A stretch of 64,000 nucleotides of DNA from Bacteroides faecalis (GTDB taxonomy: Bacteria; Bacteroidota; Bacteroidia; Bacteroidales; Bacteroidaceae). Positions within the stretch are counted from its first letter, which is position 1, and every line of letters starts with the position of its first letter. The DNA is taken from NCBI RefSeq assembly GCF_003865075.1, contig NZ_BHWB01000012.1, forward strand, positions 62,001 through 126,000. The letters run 5' to 3'. The position numbers were made by a program, and so were the translations under genes. Of the stretch, positions 60,899-64,000 are shown piece after piece. Under the pieces are notes generated by a model, which did no database searches, was not told the DNA's origin, and saw only the letters and a program-made list of their open reading frames with translations.

Positions 60899-63800
60899 CT
60901 AGAATGTTAAATTGATACCGAATGTATAAACAACAGGTACAGGATAGCTTCCATTGTCCACTCCAAAGGCAGTTGCTGTACCACCTAATTCCGGAGTATA
61001 CCCGGTGTTATGTTTCCATGTCTTCAGGTTTTGTATATTAACGTATACTTTCAAGGCTTGCAAGCGGATCTTTTCTAACAATGATTGGTCGAAAGCATAA
61101 GCAAGTTGTACGTTACGGATACGGAAGAAACTACCGTCTTCAATATAATAATCTGAATTCAACGTATTGATGGAATGTTTGGAATTCAACAAAGGTTGGC
61201 TGTTGGATGTACCTTCACCATGCCAGCGGTCCATACGCTGTGACAAATAGTTGAATTGTGCAAAGTTATAGTTGTCCCAAGTACGGAAAATTTCGTTACC
61301 GTGTTGCCCCATCATATCGACACCTAATGTCCAGTTCTTGTAAGTCAGTCCGAGAGACAAACCGTAAGTGAAATCGGGAGTAGGGTTACCAATCATAGTA
61401 CGGTCTTCCGGAGTGATGTCTCCGCTACCATCTACATCCGCAAACTTCAGGTCACCGGGGGTAACTGTGGCAAGCGTATTCTTAGGAGAAGAATCGATGT
61501 CTTGTTGTGATTGATAAACACCTTCCACCTTGTAACCATAGAAATATCCGATAGGATAACCTGCCATGGTATAACTTTGTTGCTTGTCACCTGCAATGAT
61601 GGAGTATCCTTCTTGGACCAGGCTTTTCACTTTATTCTTGATCGTGGTAAGATTGGCACTAACTGAGTATCCCCAATCGCCGATCTGGTCACGCCAACTA
61701 ATAGCCATTTCCACACCTTTATTTTCAATCTCTCCCAAGTTGCCGATACCGGGAACGGTTCCTGAGATACCGGGAACTTCTGCAAGAAGGTCTTTCGTAT
61801 TCTTCTTATAATATACTCCTTCAAAATGCAAACGGTTGCGGAGTACATTCGTTTCGAATCCGGCTTCCCATGCTTCTACTTTTTCCCAACGGAGATTGGG
61901 ATTAGGGAGATAGGCCAGTTGGTATCCCGGATAGATAATGGATGGCTGACCGAATACAGCTGAATAAGCATTTGTCAATAGCGGTTCAGCAGGGTAAGCT
62001 TTATCTAGGTTCTGGTTTCCTAAAGTACCGTAAGATGCTTTGACTTTCAACATGTCCAACCATGTGATATCTTTCATAAACTCTTCTTCACTCATGAGCC
62101 AACCACCTCCTAAAGAGAAGAAGTTTTGCCATTCGTTGCCTGTATAAGAGAAGGCGGAAGAACCGTCACGACGGAATGAACCGTTGAACAGATATTTCCC
62201 TTTATAGTTGTAAATAAGACGTGCCAGTAAGGATACGGTACTCCGTTCCCATTGGGTACTTCCATTAGTTGCAGTGGCTGCATCACCAATGCTCACAAAC
62301 CATTTATCCGGATCATTCGGAATAATAAGACCTACTCCTTGTTTACGTGCTCCATCAAGACGGCTCAGTGAATTATAGTAGGTTGTAAAACCGGCGGTTG
62401 CTGTCAGATTATGATTACCATGATCGAAGCTGTTGGTATAAGTCACTAAGTAATCACTTTGCACTTTTGTTTCATTCTCTTTGAACTGGCTGACTTCAGT
62501 CTTACCTGTTCCTAAAGTGGCTACATTGCCACTGACGGCAGTGTCATATACTTTCACAATAGGAGTGTAAGTCCTTCCGTTGTTGGAACCATAATCCATA
62601 GAGAACATAGCCTTGAAAGTAAAGTGTTCCAGGAAGTTCACTTCACCATAGATATTTCCTGATGCACGGTAATTCTCTGCTTTGGTCTTATTAGCTTTTA
62701 AATCCACATCCACCATCGGGTTATTAATCTGTGCTTTCTGAAATTCCGGTAAAGCAGCATAAAGTCCGTATTCATTATTATATACGGGAGCGATAGGTGT
62801 AGCACGCAGTGCACCTAGTACTTGTTTGGAATCTGCCGGAAGCATCCGGGCACCGTTAAATTGGAAACCAACTTTCAGATAATCCGTAATTTTGTAATCA
62901 TTGCTTGCATTGATTGTCACTTTGCTGTACTTCTCATGCTTGATGTTACCTTGTTCGTGAGAATAGCCCACGCCTAGATAGAAACTATGTTTGGCAGAGG
63001 CACCGGTAATACTGATATTATTGTTAGTGACAAAAGCATTTTGGAAAATCTCATCTTGCCAGTCAGTATTGGCATCCCAACCTGAATAGTTGAATGGATT
63101 ATCTTCCTGATTGGAAAGTTGTTCGCTGTAAAGCTCTTTGAATTGTGGCCCATTTACAAGATCTATTTTATCTACTACTTTTTTGAAGCCAAATGAAGTA
63201 TTGATGTTCACCAGTGTCTGTCCTTCTTTAGCTTTTTTAGTTGTAATGATGATCACACCATTTGCTCCGCGTACACCAAAAATGGCCAATGAGGAGGGGT
63301 CTTTTAAGATTTCCATAGATTCAATATCTTCCGGATTGAGGAAATTGATATTGTCATTGAATAGTCCGTCTACGATATACAGTGGTTTGTATCCATTAAT
63401 AGAGTTGGTACCACGGATTCGAATTTCCGGGTCGGCACCTGCACGTCCGGAGTTTACGATTTGTACACCGGCTACTTTACCTTGAAGAGAGGATAGGGGA
63501 TTCATTGCCGGTTTGTTGGCAATTTCGTCTCCTTTAATGTTGGTAATAGAACCTGTCAAGTCTCTTTTCTTCGCGCTACCGTATCCGATGACCACTGTTT
63601 CGGCCAATAACTGAGAATCTTCTTTTAAGGTTACATTAATAACACTCTGTGTGCCTACTTTGATACTTTGTGTAGCCATTCCCACATACGAGAATACCAA
63701 CACGTCTTCTGGAGTCACAGAAATTGAATACTTGCCGTCCATATTTGTAACAGTTCCGGTAGAAGTACCTTGTACTACCACTGATACACCTATCAACGGT

Positions 63801-63964
63801 TCATTGTTTGTATCTGTTATTGTTCCTGTCACCGTTTTGGTCTGTGCAAAAGCGGAAACAGAAGTCAGCAACAAGCAAGCGAGCACCATAATGCTCTTTA
63901 ACCGGAAGGTTTTCTTTTGAAGATGTTGTAAAAGTCTAGTCCTCATTGCATTAAATTTTTCCAT
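60899..63964 (-). CDS. SusC/RagA-family TonB-linked outer-membrane transporter
   Basis: A 1021-residue protein: signal segment (cut after SAFAQ), a CarboxypepD_reg-like domain (TVTGTITDTNNEPLIGVSV), the SusC signature ETVVIGYGSAKKRDLTGSIT, plug (LQGKVAGVQIVNSGRAG, IRIRGTNSINGYKPLYIVDG, GVRGANGVIIITTK) and a 22-strand barrel ending in FGINLTF. It imports oligosaccharides using TonB. First gene of the locus. Its promoter and any HTCS or SusR-type regulator lie beyond the right edge. Confidence 0.95.
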   Translation of the reverse strand: MEKFNAMRTRLLQHLQKKTFRLKSIMVLACLLLTSVSAFAQTKTVTGTITDTNNEPLIGVSVVVQGTSTGTVTNMDGKYSISVTPEDVLVFSYVGMATQSIKVGTQSVINVTLKEDSQLLAETVVIGYGSAKKRDLTGSITNIKGDEIANKPAMNPLSSLQGKVAGVQIVNSGRAGADPEIRIRGTNSINGYKPLYIVDGLFNDNINFLNPEDIESMEILKDPSSLAIFGVRGANGVIIITTKKAKEGQTLVNINTSFGFKKVVDKIDLVNGPQFKELYSEQLSNQEDNPFNYSGWDANTDWQDEIFQNAFVTNNNISITGASAKHSFYLGVGYSHEQGNIKHEKYSKVTINASNDYKITDYLKVGFQFNGARMLPADSKQVLGALRATPIAPVYNNEYGLYAALPEFQKAQINNPMVDVDLKANKTKAENYRASGNIYGEVNFLEHFTFKAMFSMDYGSNNGRTYTPIVKVYDTAVSGNVATLGTGKTEVSQFKENETKVQSDYLVTYTNSFDHGNHNLTATAGFTTYYNSLSRLDGARKQGVGLIIPNDPDKWFVSIGDAATATNGSTQWERSTVSLLARLIYNYKGKYLFNGSFRRDGSSAFSYTGNEWQNFFSLGGGWLMSEEEFMKDITWLDMLKVKASYGTLGNQNLDKAYPAEPLLTNAYSAVFGQPSIIYPGYQLAYLPNPNLRWEKVEAWEAGFETNVLRNRLHFEGVYYKKNTKDLLAEVPGISGTVPGIGNLGEIENKGVEMAISWRDQIGDWGYSVSANLTTIKNKVKSLVQEGYSIIAGDKQQSYTMAGYPIGYFYGYKVEGVYQSQQDIDSSPKNTLATVTPGDLKFADVDGSGDITPEDRTMIGNPTPDFTYGLSLGLTYKNWTLGVDMMGQHGNEIFRTWDNYNFAQFNYLSQRMDRWHGEGTSNSQPLLNSKHSINTLNSDYYIEDGSFFRIRNVQLAYAFDQSLLEKIRLQALKVYVNIQNLKTWKHNTGYTPELGGTATAFGVDNGSYPVPVVYTFGINLTF

Positions 63965-64000
63965 TTGTTATTATTTAGGTTGAAGTCTTTCTTGCCCGTT

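Overview
This AT-rich window comes from a gut Bacteroides chromosome (or a close relative). The evidence is a SusC/SusD pair with glycoside hydrolases, many Cys lipoproteins, promoters of the TTG-N20-TAnnTTTG type, a BACON-domain protein, an NVEALA-type peptide gene and a prfB with the AGGAGG-TAT-CTT-TGA-C frameshift site. No tRNA, rRNA, CRISPR or integrase was found.

Left part (1-9.3 kb): a small operon with two paralogous proteins, then two copies of a three-gene cassette (membrane protein with a C-terminal helix-turn-helix, small membrane protein, Cys lipoprotein). In the second copy the lipoprotein gene is split by a complete IS1182-type element (6381-8224). A decayed YoeB/YefM toxin-antitoxin pair lies between the cassettes.

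Central accessory part (9.3-32.7 kb): two copies of one module. Each has a transglutaminase-like/discoidin lipoprotein, a pair of small exported proteins, an O-antigen-ligase-like membrane protein with TPRs, and a large glutaminase-family (DUF4964/DUF5127/DUF4965) lipoprotein. Six near-identical promoter elements are scattered over 3.7-24.7 kb (TGTTACAAT, 75-78 bp, TGTAAC-N6-TTG-N20-TAnnTTTG). Two drive the full transglutaminase genes, one drives a 58-codon miniature of that gene, and three drive 270-290 nt non-coding remnants of it. The remnants share a terminal stem with compensatory changes and a hairpin with a G-rich loop. I consider this dispersed family the best candidate for an undescribed system. 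A housekeeping pair (M20 deacylase and acyl-CoA synthetase) sits between the modules.

Right part: M16 protease, prfB, a porin, a CYTH protein and an MgtC/DUF4010 protein (32.8-40.3 kb). Next comes an NVEALA peptide plus beta-propeller lipoprotein, inserted between two copies of a nuclease 3' end (40.3-43 kb). A probable nucleic-acid acquisition locus follows (42.7-51.7 kb: two NUC endonucleases, an EEP-family phosphodiesterase, a TonB receptor and OB-fold-type lipoproteins). The window ends with another TonB-type barrel and a SusC-SusD-GH3-GH144 locus, probably for beta-1,2-glucan.

Three intergenic arrays of unrelated sequence (1308, 19772, 52218) all have an exact 22-bp period. The third lies inside a pair of ~142-bp inverted repeats. 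Several genes have broken starts or frames in homopolymer tracts (NVEALA peptide, YoeB, lipoprotein at 14988). Everything here comes from reading the sequence; no database search was run.
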